The notes under the pieces are model-generated. The model was not told the DNA's origin. It did no database searches and saw nothing but the letters and a program-made list of their open reading frames with translations. Of a DNA stretch of 64,000 bases, positions 44,261 through 54,761 are shown one piece after another. This DNA comes from Hsuehochloa calcarea (lineage: Eukaryota; Streptophyta; Magnoliopsida; Poales; Poaceae), in assembly GCA_036346395.1 (NCBI GenBank), contig CM070594.1, positions 18,571,385 to 18,635,384 on the forward strand, in the 5' to 3' direction. How positions within the stretch are numbered: position 1 is the first letter of the stretch; every line of letters begins with the position of its first letter. The position numbers and the translations under genes were made by a program.

Positions 44261-45886
44261 ATGATAGCGGATGCTTTGTCTAGGAGTTATAACATGCTTT
44301 CACAACTTGACTTCAAAATCTTTGCATTAGAGACAATAAAGGAGCAATATGTGCATGATGTTGATTTTAAAGATGTGTTGTTAAATTGTCAAGAGGGAAA
44401 GGGTTGGAATAAATTTGTGGTGCATGATGGGTTCGTGTACCGTGCTAACAAGCTATGCATTCCAGCTAGCTCCGTTCGTCTTTTGTTGTTACAGGAGGAG
44501 CATGGATGCGGATTGATGGGTCACTTCATTGTGAAGAAGACCGAGGATATTCTGACCCACCACTTTTATTGGCCAAAGATGAGGCGTGACGTCGAACGCT
44601 TCATTACCCGCTGCACCACGTGCCAAAAAGCTAAGTCACGACTTAATCCTCATGGTTTATACATGCCTCTTCCTGTTCCAAACATACATTGGGAAGATAT
44701 TACTATGGACTTTGTTTTAGGGCTTCCTGGAACAATGAAGGGGAGGGGTAGTATTTTTGTTGTCGTGGATAGATTCTCTAAGATGGCTGATTTTATACCA
44801 TGTCATAAAAGTGATGATGCTACAAATGTAGCTGATTTGTTCTTTAAGAAAATTGTTCACTTGCATGGTATTCCGAATACGATAGTTTCAGATCGTGATG
44901 CTAAATTTCTTAGTCATTTTTGGAGAACCTTGTGGGGTAAGTTGGGGACTAAGCTGTTATTTTCCACTACTTGTCATCCCCAAACCGATGGACAAATTGA
45001 GGTTGTCAACAGAACTTTGTCCACTATGTTTAGGGCTGTGCTTAAAAAGAACTTAAAAATGTGGGAGGACTGCATACCTCATGTGGAATTTGCTTATAAC
45101 CGTTCGCTGTATTCTACCACAAAGAAGTGTCCTTTTGAGATTATTTATGGATTCATCCCTCGTGCATCTATCGACTTGTTACCTCTTCCAGCTTCGGAGA
45201 AAGTAAATTTTGATGCTCAACAACGTGTTGGGTTGATACTAAAGATGTATGAGACAACGAAAGAGAACATTGAGATTATGAATGCTAAATATAAGGTTGC
45301 TGGTAGTCAGGGACGCAAGCATGTTTCTTTTGAACCTGGTGATCTTGTGTGGTTACACTTGCGTAAAGAACGATTTACTGAATTGAGAAAGTCTAAACTC
45401 ATGCCACGTGCAGATGGTTCTTTTAAAGTTCTTGAACGTATTAATGATAATGCATATAAGTTAGACTTGCCTGCATATTTCGGGGTTAGCTCCAGCTTTA
45501 ACATTGCAGATTTGCGACCTTTCTTGGGTGCGGAGGATGATCTTGAGCCGAGGACGGCTCCAATTCAAGAAGAAGGGGAGGATGATGAGGACATCACTTC
45601 TACTGATATGAGCACTCCTCTTCCTACTACTTTGAATGATGTGCAAGGTCCAATTACTCGGGCACGTGCTCGTCAACTTATTTATCAGGTAAATTTGTTG
45701 CTAGGGTTGAGTGTATTATTTGAGAACTCTATGATGCTGCATAACGGAGTTGATTTACTTGTACTTAGGAATCTAGGACCACGACTAGTTCAAGAAGGTC
45801 TACGACCAGTTCCGCAGGGTCTACGACCACTTCAAGAAGGCCTACGACCAGTTTCACCAGTACTTGCTGAGCCTAGTACTCGTTGA
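44261..45886 (+). CDS. Integrase ORF of the plus-strand gypsy element (541 codons, open)
   Basis: The final part of pol, still open. It starts at ADALSR of RNase H. Then an HHCC zinc-binding domain (H in EEHGCGLMGHF, C..C in CTTCQKAKS; about residues 85-130), the integrase core with DDE residues in MDFVLGLP, SDRDAKF and GQIEVVNRTL (about 150-260), and a C-terminal domain (VSFEPGDLVWLHLRK, SFNIADLRPFL; to about 430). No chromodomain is visible. The last ~100 codons read through into the 3' LTR, including its tandem units (GLRPVPQGLRPLQEGLRPV). The ATG is internal to the ancestral polyprotein, so translation would require a downstream start; independent activity is unlikely. Confidence 0.85.
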   Translation: MIADALSRSYNMLSQLDFKIFALETIKEQYVHDVDFKDVLLNCQEGKGWNKFVVHDGFVYRANKLCIPASSVRLLLLQEEHGCGLMGHFIVKKTEDILTHHFYWPKMRRDVERFITRCTTCQKAKSRLNPHGLYMPLPVPNIHWEDITMDFVLGLPGTMKGRGSIFVVVDRFSKMADFIPCHKSDDATNVADLFFKKIVHLHGIPNTIVSDRDAKFLSHFWRTLWGKLGTKLLFSTTCHPQTDGQIEVVNRTLSTMFRAVLKKNLKMWEDCIPHVEFAYNRSLYSTTKKCPFEIIYGFIPRASIDLLPLPASEKVNFDAQQRVGLILKMYETTKENIEIMNAKYKVAGSQGRKHVSFEPGDLVWLHLRKERFTELRKSKLMPRADGSFKVLERINDNAYKLDLPAYFGVSSSFNIADLRPFLGAEDDLEPRTAPIQEEGEDDEDITSTDMSTPLPTTLNDVQGPITRARARQLIYQVNLLLGLSVLFENSMMLHNGVDLLVLRNLGPRLVQEGLRPVPQGLRPLQEGLRPVSPVLAEPSTR

Positions 45887-46467
45887 ACACAATCCACGAC
45901 CAGAGATAGCATGGATTCCTCAAGACCACCACAGGACCAGTCCTACGACCAGGTCTTCGACCAGAGATACGTGATATGAATAGTAAATAAGGTGTCGCAT
46001 CACTATTTTGGACTTAATAGGGCCTTGTAAGTGTGTCGTGGTCGGAGTCCAGGTTGTGTACGCCTCTTCCTGGGGCCGCACAACTAAAGGTCGACCTCCT
46101 CATGTCCCCCTATATATATACAGTAGCTGTCATAGTTTAATGTGGGTTTTTTCTTTGAGATTATTCTGCTTAGCAGTCTCGCCGCACGTTCGGTTGAGGA
46201 ACCCCACATTGTGAGCTTCATCTATATTCGCAATACAATATCAGATTGCATCTTCTACTTTCTTGCTTGTGTTCTTGATTCGCATGCACGAGATAGCATT
46301 CTTGGCGAGGTTAACCGCGTTCGGTACGGTTGATAACCATCGAAGCAGCGGTGTAGTGATTGCGAGGGGTTTGATCTGTTTTGGTCGGAGCCTTTGGATC
46401 ATCAACGTCGAGTTCTCCACAATCGACTTATCAGTACCTTTCAGAAGATCGGGCCACCGTCACATCA
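45583..46467 (+). repeat. 3' LTR of the plus-strand gypsy element
   Basis: 885 bp, same ends as 39619-40505. The TATA-like box of the 5' copy is changed to gatatgaatag here. Confidence 0.92.
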
Positions 46468-46472
46468 CGTTT

Positions 46473-47584
46473 GGTCCAAAGTATGGAGAAAGGTCGGAGA
46501 CATTGAAGGTCTCACTAACACCATATTTTCTGGGAAGATCAATCTTCTAGGCATTGTCATTGATCTTTTGAACCACTTTGAAAGGGTCATCTGCTCGTGG
46601 TTGTAGCTTGCACTTGCGCTGGTTACGGAAATGATCTTTTCTGAGATGTACCCATACCAAGTCACCTGGTTCAAACAACATCTTCTTTCTTCCCTTGTTT
46701 GCACGCCTCTTATACAGCTGGGTCATTTTCACAATATTCTCTCTCGCCTTTTGGTGAATCTTCTTGACATGTTCAGCACGTTTGTTTGCATCCAAATTGA
46801 CGCGCTCTTGCAATGGTAAAGGCAAAAGATCTATGGGAGCAGTGGGTTTGAAACCATTTGCAAGTTCGAATGGACAAATTTTAGTGGTTGAATGTACCGC
46901 CCTGTTGTATGCAAATTTCACATGAGGTAGACACTCTTCCCACATCTTTAAATTTTTCTTTAGAACAGCTCGAAGCAACATGGACAATGTTCGGTTCACG
47001 ACTTTAGTTTGTCCATCAGTTCGAGGATGGCATGTTGTAGAGAGCAATAGCTTGGTCCCAAGCTCTCCCCACAAGGTCTTCCAAAAATAGCTCAAAAACT
47101 TGGTATCTCGATCTGATACAATGGTGCGAGGCACACCATGTAATCGCACAATCTCCCTGAAAAACAATTCAGCAATATGTGAAGCATCATGGCTCTTATG
47201 ACAGGGAATAAAGTGAGCCATTTTGTTAAACCTATCAACCACCACAAAAATTGAGTCCCTCCCCCTCTTTGTCCGAGATAAACCAAGAACAAAATTCATT
47301 GAAATATCCTCCCATGGAACATTAGGAATAGGTAAAAGAATGTACACACTATGAGGGTTCAACCGGGACTTAGCTTTATAGCATGTCTCACATCGCAATA
47401 CATATCTCTCAACATCGCGCCTTAACTTTGGCCAAACGAAATGGTCAACCAATACACTTTCAGTTTTCTTGGCACCAAAATGGCCCATAAGTCCTCCAGA
47501 ATGTGCTTCCTGCAAAAGCAATAAGCGAACAGAATAATCTGAAATGCATAGCTTATTAGCACGAAATAAAAAACCATCATGCAA
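46473..47584 (-). pseudogene. Integrase of the layer 2 gypsy element
   Basis: The minus-strand ORF 47584-46547 (345 codons) holds HHCC (EAHSGGLMGHF; CETCYKAKS), the core with MNFVLGLS, SDRDTKF and GQTKVVNRTL, and the C-terminal FEPGDLVWVHLRKDHF region. The third catalytic residue, Glu in the related element's GQIEVVNRT, is replaced by Lys here (GQTKVVNRT), so it would be inactive even if expressed. A stop follows after KINDNA; the frame then resumes (KIDLPRKYGVSETFNVSDLS) to 46473. It continues beyond the inserted element at 39618-39580 (NESRTTPFQEREDDE). Confidence 0.92.
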
Positions 47585-47589
47585 ATGAA

Positions 47590-48509
47590 ACTTATCCTAG
47601 CCCTTTCTATTACCACATTTGGAAAATGGTTTAGAAAAATATGAGTCATGAACATACAATTCTTTGATACTTTCTAACCCAAGAACTGCAACATCAAGTT
47701 GAGAAAGTAAAGCATGTCGTCTAGATAAGGCATCAGTACAACATTATCCTTCCCTTTCTTGTACTTGGCAATATAAGGAAAAGATTCAATGAATTCAATC
47801 CATTTTATATGTCATCGATTCAGTTTTACTTGACCTTAAGATGTTTTAAAGATTCATGGTCTGAGTGTATCACAAATTCCTTAGGCCACAAGTAGTGTTG
47901 CCAAGTTTCCAAAGCTCTCATGAGGGCATACAATTATTTATCATAAACAGAGTAATTGGGAGTTGGACCACTTAACTTTTTACTAAAATAAGCAATTGGT
48001 CTACCTTCCTACATGAGTACTCCTCCAATTCCTATACCACCTGCATCACATTCAATTTCAAAAGTCTTACTAAAATCCGGGAGTGCAAGGAGTGTTGCTG
48101 ATGTTAACTTAGCTTTCAGCTCTTCAAATGCCATCTCTTGTGTCTCACCCCATTGAAAAGGTACTATTTTCTTTGTCAATTCGTTGATTTGGGTAGCAAT
48201 GTTGCTGAAATCCTTCACAAACCGACGATAAAAACTAGCATGACCAAGAAAACTCCTCACTTGGCTCACATTTTGTGGAGGTAACCACTCACGAACAACC
48301 TTTATCTTCTCCTCATCCACCTCCACCCCTTGACATGAAACAACAAAACCAAGAAAAACTATCTTATCGATGCAAAAGGTGCACTTGGCAAGGTTAGCGT
48401 ACAACTTTTCCTTTCTCAAGACACATAGCACACATTCTAAATCTTCAAGTAGCCCATCCTCCTCTGGCTCACTCGCATATTCACATTCTCCTTGTTCATT
48501 AACAAGCAT
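47590..48509 (-). pseudogene. RT tail and RNase H of the layer 2 gypsy element
   Basis: The ORF 48509-48009 begins with gag-end sequence (MLVNEQGECEYASEPEED) and passes without a break into RT (LECVLCVLRKEKLYANLAKC, VVSCQGVEVDEEKIKVVREW, VRSFLGHASFYRRFVKDF) and the first RNase H block (ECDAGGIGIGGVLM). From 48008 to 47590 RNase H continues in pieces (PIAYFSKKLSGP, LYALMRALETWQHYLWPKEF, HSDHESLKHL) with many stops. Protease and the RT catalytic YxDD part are deleted. Confidence 0.9.
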
Positions 48510-49415
48510 GTTTCTTCTGCTAGGGCACTCAGAGGCAATGTGCCTACACCCTTAGCACTTATGGCACTGAATTTCGAGGCTACGAGATGTGGATACTACT
48601 TCCAATGTGGCAGATGATGCTCCTATTTTTCCAGTAGAGCGTCGATTATCTTGGTCTCCTGCAGGTAAAGAAGCAGAGGAAGGTGTAGGCTTGGCAGCAA
48701 GAGTAGATGGAGATGTCCCAGTAGGGGCTCCTAGAGAACTACAACCAGTAAAGGATGTACTCGGCTATTGTCGACGCCATGGAGCTGAAAAAGAACAGTT
48801 CCCAAATAACTGACCTCGTCCTTCTTGTCGAATCTTCCTCTCCGTGCGCATAGCCTGGGCAATAAGATCTTGTAGATTGTTATAAGGAAACATCTCAACA
48901 AAACGTAAAATCTCTTCATTTAGACCATGTAGAAATCTTACCATCTTGGATTCAGCATCCTCTCTAATTCCTGTATGGATTAAGAGTAATTTCATTTCTT
49001 TATAGTACCCATCCACCGTTTTAGACCCTTGTCTTAACGCCTACAACCTATTGCGAAGGTCACGCTGGTAGCTTGAAGGCACAAAGCGCCTTCTCATCAC
49101 TTGCTTCATTTCAGCCCAAGTATTGATATGATCACGCCCCGATTGTAGTTGATTTTGTTCCATATGATTCCACCAAGTGAGAGCATAACCTGAAAATTCA
49201 TCTGAGACAAGATTTACCCGCCTTTAATCGGAGAGATTATATATACAAAAAATCTGATCACATTGCTCTTCCCAATCAAGATAAGCATCAGGGTCTTCTA
49301 TTCCCTTGAATTTAGGGACGCTCAACTTGATCCGAGCAATATTATCCAGATCATCCCTTTCACGACGACCTCGAGGCTGTCCTCCCCCACCATAAGTAGC
49401 ACCACGATGTGGGGT
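48510..49415 (-). pseudogene. gag C-terminal part of the layer 2 gypsy element
   Basis: Reads GATYGGGGQPRGRRERDDLD, KLSVPKFKGIEDPDAYLDWE (start of Retrotrans_gag), WWNHMEQNQLQSGRDHI, RRRFVPSSYQRDLRNRL, VDGYYKEMKLLLIHTGI, then a Ser/Thr/Pro linker and a zinc knuckle, CHKC-stop-GCRHIASEC (48545-48575). Stops at several sites (after NLSD, after RNRL, in the knuckle). The N-terminal part is on the other side of the solo LTR at 49416-52697. Confidence 0.88.
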
Positions 49416-52400
49416 GTCGGGACCCAAATATGCAAATCTGGACCCTCTGTGTATTCTGCACTAGTCCAGAATCACGCTAGTGCACACAGTATCAACATCG
49501 ATGAAATATCACATCCATACAACGAATATAAGAATAAACGAGTACCTTTAAATAACAAATAACTGTTGGGACCTAACGGTCGATTTTTACATTTATTAAG
49601 CCATGCAAGGCTGACAATAAAGAAATAAACTGCAACAAAAACAAAATAAACTCCGGTGGGCTCCCATCAATTTACCACAGGCAACTGACTGGGATCAAGA
49701 CCCTAACGATCAACCTTCGTAGTACTCTTCTTCAAAAGCAGGCGACGACTCCTCCACTTCTGTTGATTTGTTTAGCAAGAGTGAGTACACACCGTACTCG
49801 CAAGTCATACCACAGAATGCAATTTATAGATGATGGCTTATTCCAAAGGAATGGCTTCTGTGGTTATTTTGCAGAAATGCAATATTTGCAATTGAATACA
49901 AATAATAGATTGAAAGCATAATTCAGAACAAATAGACAATAATAAGTTAACAAATGATTTCACAAAGGACACACAGTCTAATCAAGTTATTCACACAGCT
50001 GCACAAGTTATCTCACACAGCTGACCCTTCCCAATTGTTTTATAAAAATCTACCCCTCGTGTGAAATTCCCGAGCATGTCCATAACCGAGGACGCGGCTA
50101 TTCGAATAGATTGATGTAACACTCTGCAGAGGCTGTACACTTTACCCACACGATACAATCGGTGGGGCCAAGATCGACCATAACAAAACCTTTCAGAGAT
50201 TTCATCTCAAACAATGACACTCCCGATGTGCTTTCCTGCTGTCCAATTTGTACACACAACCCTTGGAACGACACACACCGTTGGACAGGGATGCAGCGAA
50301 CCGTCCCGCGATGTGACATATCACACCTCCAGCCCATCACACAGTTTAAATACAACTTGAGTTGTCAATGTCAAGACTCCATAACTTACTAAGTTAGGCC
50401 CAGCCCATACTAGGCATGTGGTCGTACAGTAAGGCCCAGTTCAATGGCGCACAAAGTTAAGTCCTTAATTGACCAAGGCAAGACTTCCAGTTTTTCCCAA
50501 ATCACAAAGTTTATATCACACAGTTCCACCATTCACACAGATCCACCACTTGCCTCAGTCTAAATCTTTTTCCACCCTGTTGATTAAGTGCAACACATGC
50601 CATCACGAGTAATAGCACACAGCACACACAGTTTCATCACACAGTTCCATAATCACTTAGTCAAGTTTATAATTGCAACTCACATGAAATGATGACTCGT
50701 GGCATGGCTAAGCAGTCTAATCGTATCTAACCAACCCACGTTGGTGCTACGATAATACCAACTAATAATTAACCAACCTAGGGTGACAAAAGATCATGGC
50801 ATACAATAGACAAGGTGATATAACAAATTGGATTAATAACTATCCCAAAAATATTTAAATAAATACTTGAAATAGAATGCAATACATTGAAACAAAATAT
50901 TTTGAAAACTGGGTTCAACATGATCAAAGGTATAACTTGCCTTGGAATAGATCTAGGTATTGGTTTTGGTCTTGAGGTGCTCCTTCTTCTGCAAAATTCC
51001 CCGAAGTATCGACGTCTACTCGCAAACGAGACAAAAGAAACCAAAAACAAATAAATACAGAGGCAAAACGTACTCCAAAAATCAAATAAAATTCACTATT
51101 AAATAGATCTTAATTTTATATGAATTTACAAATTTGAATGGGCTCAATCGGAGTTCGGATGCAAAAGATATGGGCTTTGGAAGTTTTGAAAATCAATTAA
51201 AACCCTAATTTGGATTTATTGAATTTCCCGAATTTTTTTTATAAAGGAAAATCGAATTATTGCGCAATGCTTGCGTCAGCCGATAATTTCTGGGAAAAAA
51301 AATAGATTTAAAAAGAAATATGACATGTGGGCCCCACATGCCAGTCTCGGGGTTCACGGTGGACCGAGTGCACCGAACCGAGGGAGATCTGGCGCGGTGG
51401 ACCGGGCCACGCATGCGTGTGCTGGCGCTGATCTGGCGCCACGCGCCGCCACACCAAAGACCAGTCGACGCCGGGCTGGCCGACGACAACAACGGCGGCG
51501 GTGGCGCTCGGGACCGATGGTCACCGTGCGAACAGGCGACTTCGGGCGATGGAGGGTACGAATATTCCCGTGCTATTGCGCACTAAGAGGTGCCCTTACG
51601 CCGTGGCAACGACGGCGGCCGGCCGGCCGAGGAAGAAGCGGCGGTGAAGGCTCGGGTTTTGTCGGGAGGGTGCTCCGACGATGCTCCGGCGACGAGGAGG
51701 CGCGCCCGAGGTAGCCTGGGACTTGCTGATCACGGTGGTGCAATCGGTGGAGCAAGGGCGACAACGACGGCGACGCAATTCACCGGAGAAGAAGCTCAGC
51801 CGAAAACCCTAATTCTTGAAATGCGGCGGCACTAGAACGATCGGGGCGACGAGGGTGGCGGCTTTGGGTTGCGGTGGACTAGGCGATCCTAAGGGAGGTA
51901 TTTATAGGCCCGGGGGACGCCGAGATTGGAAATCCCCAAATCGGGTCCGAAACGGCCGCGATTGGAATTTCCGAGATTCGGGGAGATTGAAACCGATTTG
52001 GTGGTTGATTCTGTTGGAGATAGATGCGAAATAGACATGGGTTTAAATTGGTGGGGTTGGCGCAAGAAGATCGGGACGAGAGTCCCGTTGTTGTACGCGT
52101 GGCCAAGCTCTGGCAATGGCGGCCGAGGCGAGCGACACGCGAGCGCGAGGAAGAAGTAAGCCCGCGAGACAGCGACCACGTGGCGGTCCCACCGCAACGG
52201 CAATGGCGCAGCGCAGCGAGCGAGCGAGATTAGCGGGCGAAGCCACGCGGCGAACATCCAACGGAGGAAGGCGGGGTTGAGCGTGTGCGTCCGATCGGAA
52301 ACGAGGGGCACGCGTCAAGCATCCAACGGACGAGGGCGCGCGGGCGAGATGGTCGCGCTTTCTTTGGAATAGTGTTGGGCTTCGGCCCAGCACTGTTCCG

Positions 52401-52697
52401 AAGGATTTTCTTTTGATTTTTCTTTTTAATAAATTCAGGAAATACAAATAGTCAATAGAAAATAGCAAATAACTTTGGAAAAATTCCAGAAAATTCTATA
52501 AAATATATCCAATCATATAGAATCTAAATAAAATAGTTTTGACAATTGTTGATGTTGGGATTAAGCACATTAAATCAGTTTATCCTTAAAGTCCATATTA
52601 AGCTTTTTAATTTAATATTCAAATAAATCCAAATGGTGAATTTTCTCAGTACCACAATTTAAAAGATTTTTAAAGCTCTGAAAATTGGGATGTTACA
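49416..52697 (-). mobile_element. 3.3 kb solo LTR inserted in gag of the layer 2 element
   Basis: On the minus strand it begins TGTAACATCCCAATTTTC (52697) and ends ...GGGTCCCGACA (49416). A TATA-like CCTATAAATACC (about 51897-51908, minus) is followed by a GC-rich leader-like block with GAATTAGGGTTTTCGG (about 51805). The rest is AT-rich. The flanks (tgggg left, ggtgg right) are an imperfect TSD at best. Gag reading on both sides shows it is an insertion. GC-rich ORFs at 51271-52468 on both strands are not supported as genes. Confidence 0.8.
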
Positions 52698-53111
52698 GGT
52701 GGATGCTCTTCTCCATACCTGCGACTGTCATGCACATATTGGTTGTTGAGGCGCACACGGTGGACAAAACCACGACCGTGCGCTCCTCCCCCATGTTGCA
52801 GAATATGTGCAGCTGCGCCTTGGCCACGATGGGCTCCATCCCCTCGTCCACCAATCCGACCAAGATCTTGCTGGTCATGGAAGCCGTCATTAGTAGCAGC
52901 TCCCACTGAGTTCTCATCAGCGGCTTCACCATGATCAACAACAGGGTTAGGTTGATGTAGACCCCCCACCAGCAGTGGCGAAAAGGCATTCATTGAGCAT
53001 CTGTCCCATTGCCTGAACCAGATCACGTAATTGTCACATCTCGGCTTGTGTGACTGGTTGTTCATCTCCTTCATGATTTCCCCCATGTACACTTGAGTTG
53101 GAACCTGCCAT
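52698..53111 (-). pseudogene. gag N-terminal part of the layer 2 gypsy element
   Basis: ATG 53111 opens MAGSNSSVHGGNHEGDEQPV, then TQAEM-stop-QLRDLVQAM and GQMLNECLFATAGGG, followed by further stops and a change of frame. The context (670 bp after the PBS, followed after the inserted LTR by the gag core) identifies it. Confidence 0.75.
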
Positions 53112-53767
53112 GTTAGCGAAGAGAAAGTGGAATAGGTAATATTTGTGGAATCACACAACCTCACCTCTTACTCACCAATGTTCTTATGCGTTCTCAATGG
53201 ACAGCAAGAGTGCAAGAGTGGCAGTACCTTGGTTGTGGTCAAGCGATTGAAAGGGCATGAATCAAAATCAACCGGCCTCGGGTTTTTTTAGTGGGGCTTG
53301 GTGGGCTAAACAAAAAGGGTTGTAGTACTGGAATCAAGTGTCGTAAATCACGCAATGGATACGTGAATATCACCAGTCCAAAACACCCAAAAAAAATTCA
53401 GAGCAAGAATCTGAAACTTGCAATTTTGACAACTGTAACACAACCCTTTGCTTTCTTCTCTTCTCTTTTTTTTTTCTTTTTCTTCTCTCTTTTCTTCCTT
53501 TTTTGTGTTTTATTTTCTTTCTCTTCTCTTTTTTTGACACTCAACAGCAAGCTCAACAACTAGAACAAACACGATGTAAGATATCGATGGTGACTAGAAA
53601 CAGGATGAGCACGAACGACACAAGATTAACAGTACAAAACAAAAGGCTTTGTATTTTTTTATTTTGGATCTGGACTCTTAGGATAGAAATCGAAATAATA
53701 TCAACACAAGAAAAAGCGATGCACTAAAAGGCTAATTTGTGGATGGAAACCTACCGTGACAACGAAA

Positions 53768-53779
53768 GCTCTGATACCA
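53768..53779 (-). promoter_or_regulatory. Primer binding site of the layer 2 gypsy element
   Basis: TGGTATCAGAGC on the minus strand, two bases inside the 5' LTR, complementary to the 3' end of initiator tRNA-Met. Confidence 0.9.
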
Positions 53780-53781
53780 AT

Positions 53782-54761
53782 TGATGCATACTCGCTAGGG
53801 GTGGCCTGATCTTCACGGCGTAGGTTGAAGAACAAAGCGAATCTTGTTGTGGATAGCGGGGATAATTAGTTGTGAGCAGTGGAAAAGGGTAACTAGCCTT
53901 AATCTGCTAAGGTTGGATGCGACCAAGTGTTGGGGAGAGACGATCCGAAGCCTTCTGGACTCCGACCCGCTATCCGATCAATCACAGAACCACAATCCGG
54001 AACTAATACACACAAAATGCCTGGAAGCGTAGAGCACGAAATAGGGGATCCCAGAGGAATCTTCTCGCAAATCAAAGAGAACTCACAAGAGCAAAGGAGC
54101 AAGGCACTCAGCAGTCTTGCCGCAATTATCATATATTGGTTTGTTGAAAACTCAAAGGTGCCTCCACGGATGGGGGAGAGGGGTATATATACTAGGAATA
54201 ACCCTCCTAGCTGGGTATGAACATAATTCACCATGTTGGAAGGTGGAAGGCCAACTGGTTGAAGCATTCAAGGAGTCTTCTCGAATTCTCGCGCGTCTGC
54301 TCAACTTCTGCGTAGTTTTCAATAAAACATCAATAATTTTCTCCTCGGAAGTCCAAATGATGAGTCGTTTGTTGGAGGTGAAATGAGACTTGATTATCTT
54401 TCCATCCATATAGGTTATGCACAGTGAAACATGACAGGTTGATGCACCATGCCCTTGGAATGTGATGTATCTGTCACAAGGAAGTGAACTCCTTCGTTTT
54501 TACGTAAGCCATACTGGTAGCACATAGTCCTTCTTCTTGTTCCATACCGAGGCACCTAAGTTCAATCAAAGAATAAGAGGTGGTGGCACAACCAAGTCAT
54601 AGGAATCTAAAATGTAGCTTAGGTTAGCATTCACCTAATCATGTATTTGCTTAGCACGTCTTCTCGTGATTGGTCCTTGATATTGTTGGTCTTTGAGAAC
54701 ATCTTGGTCGCAGAGATGATCATCTTCAGCGTGGTCATTGAATGTTGGAATTTCCTCATCA
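53782..54761 (-). repeat. Layer 2 gypsy 5' LTR (intact)
   Basis: 980 bp, TGATGAGG...ATGCATCA on the minus strand. It serves as the reference for the split 3' LTR; by eye the two agree well, with scattered substitutions. Confidence 0.93.

Larger units (their letters stand above)
39619..46467 (+). mobile_element. Ty3/gypsy retrotransposon (layer 3), near-complete, defective
   Basis: LTRs 39619-40505 and 45583-46467 start tgatgaggacatca and end ccgtcacatca. The TSD cgttt is perfect (39614-39618 and 46468-46472). PBS tggtatcagagc (40509-40520) is complementary to initiator tRNA-Met. A purine-rich tract (agaagaaggggagga) precedes the 3' LTR. By eye the two LTRs differ at several percent of positions, so the insertion is not recent. 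The 5' part of gag is missing and RT/RNase H is broken. It lies in opposite orientation inside the integrase of the layer 2 element; across the TSD the host reading frame is continuous. Confidence 0.93.
31531..54761 (-). mobile_element. Ty3/gypsy retrotransposon (layer 2), minus strand, carrying three insertions
   Basis: LTRs of about 980 bp begin TGATGAG and end ATGCATCA. The 5' LTR is 53782-54761; the 3' LTR is split (38992-39579 and 31531-31907). TSDs are tgact (31526-31530) and tgacc (54762-54766), one mismatch. The PBS is 53768-53779 and a purine-rich tract precedes the 3' LTR (39580-39600). Order on the minus strand: leader (53112-53767, with a T-rich stretch at 53460-53530), gag, RT/RNase H remnant, integrase. 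Protease and the N-terminal half of RT are deleted. Insertions: 31908-38991, 39619-46467, 49416-52697. Confidence 0.88.

Noticed and set aside
51271..52468. Several 60-147-codon ORFs
   Set aside because: GC-rich leader of the 49416-52697 solo LTR; mutual shadows in several frames.
39619..54761. One large retrotransposon with two divergent pol genes
   Set aside because: Separate LTR pairs, TSDs and PBS sites show two nested gypsy elements in opposite orientation.
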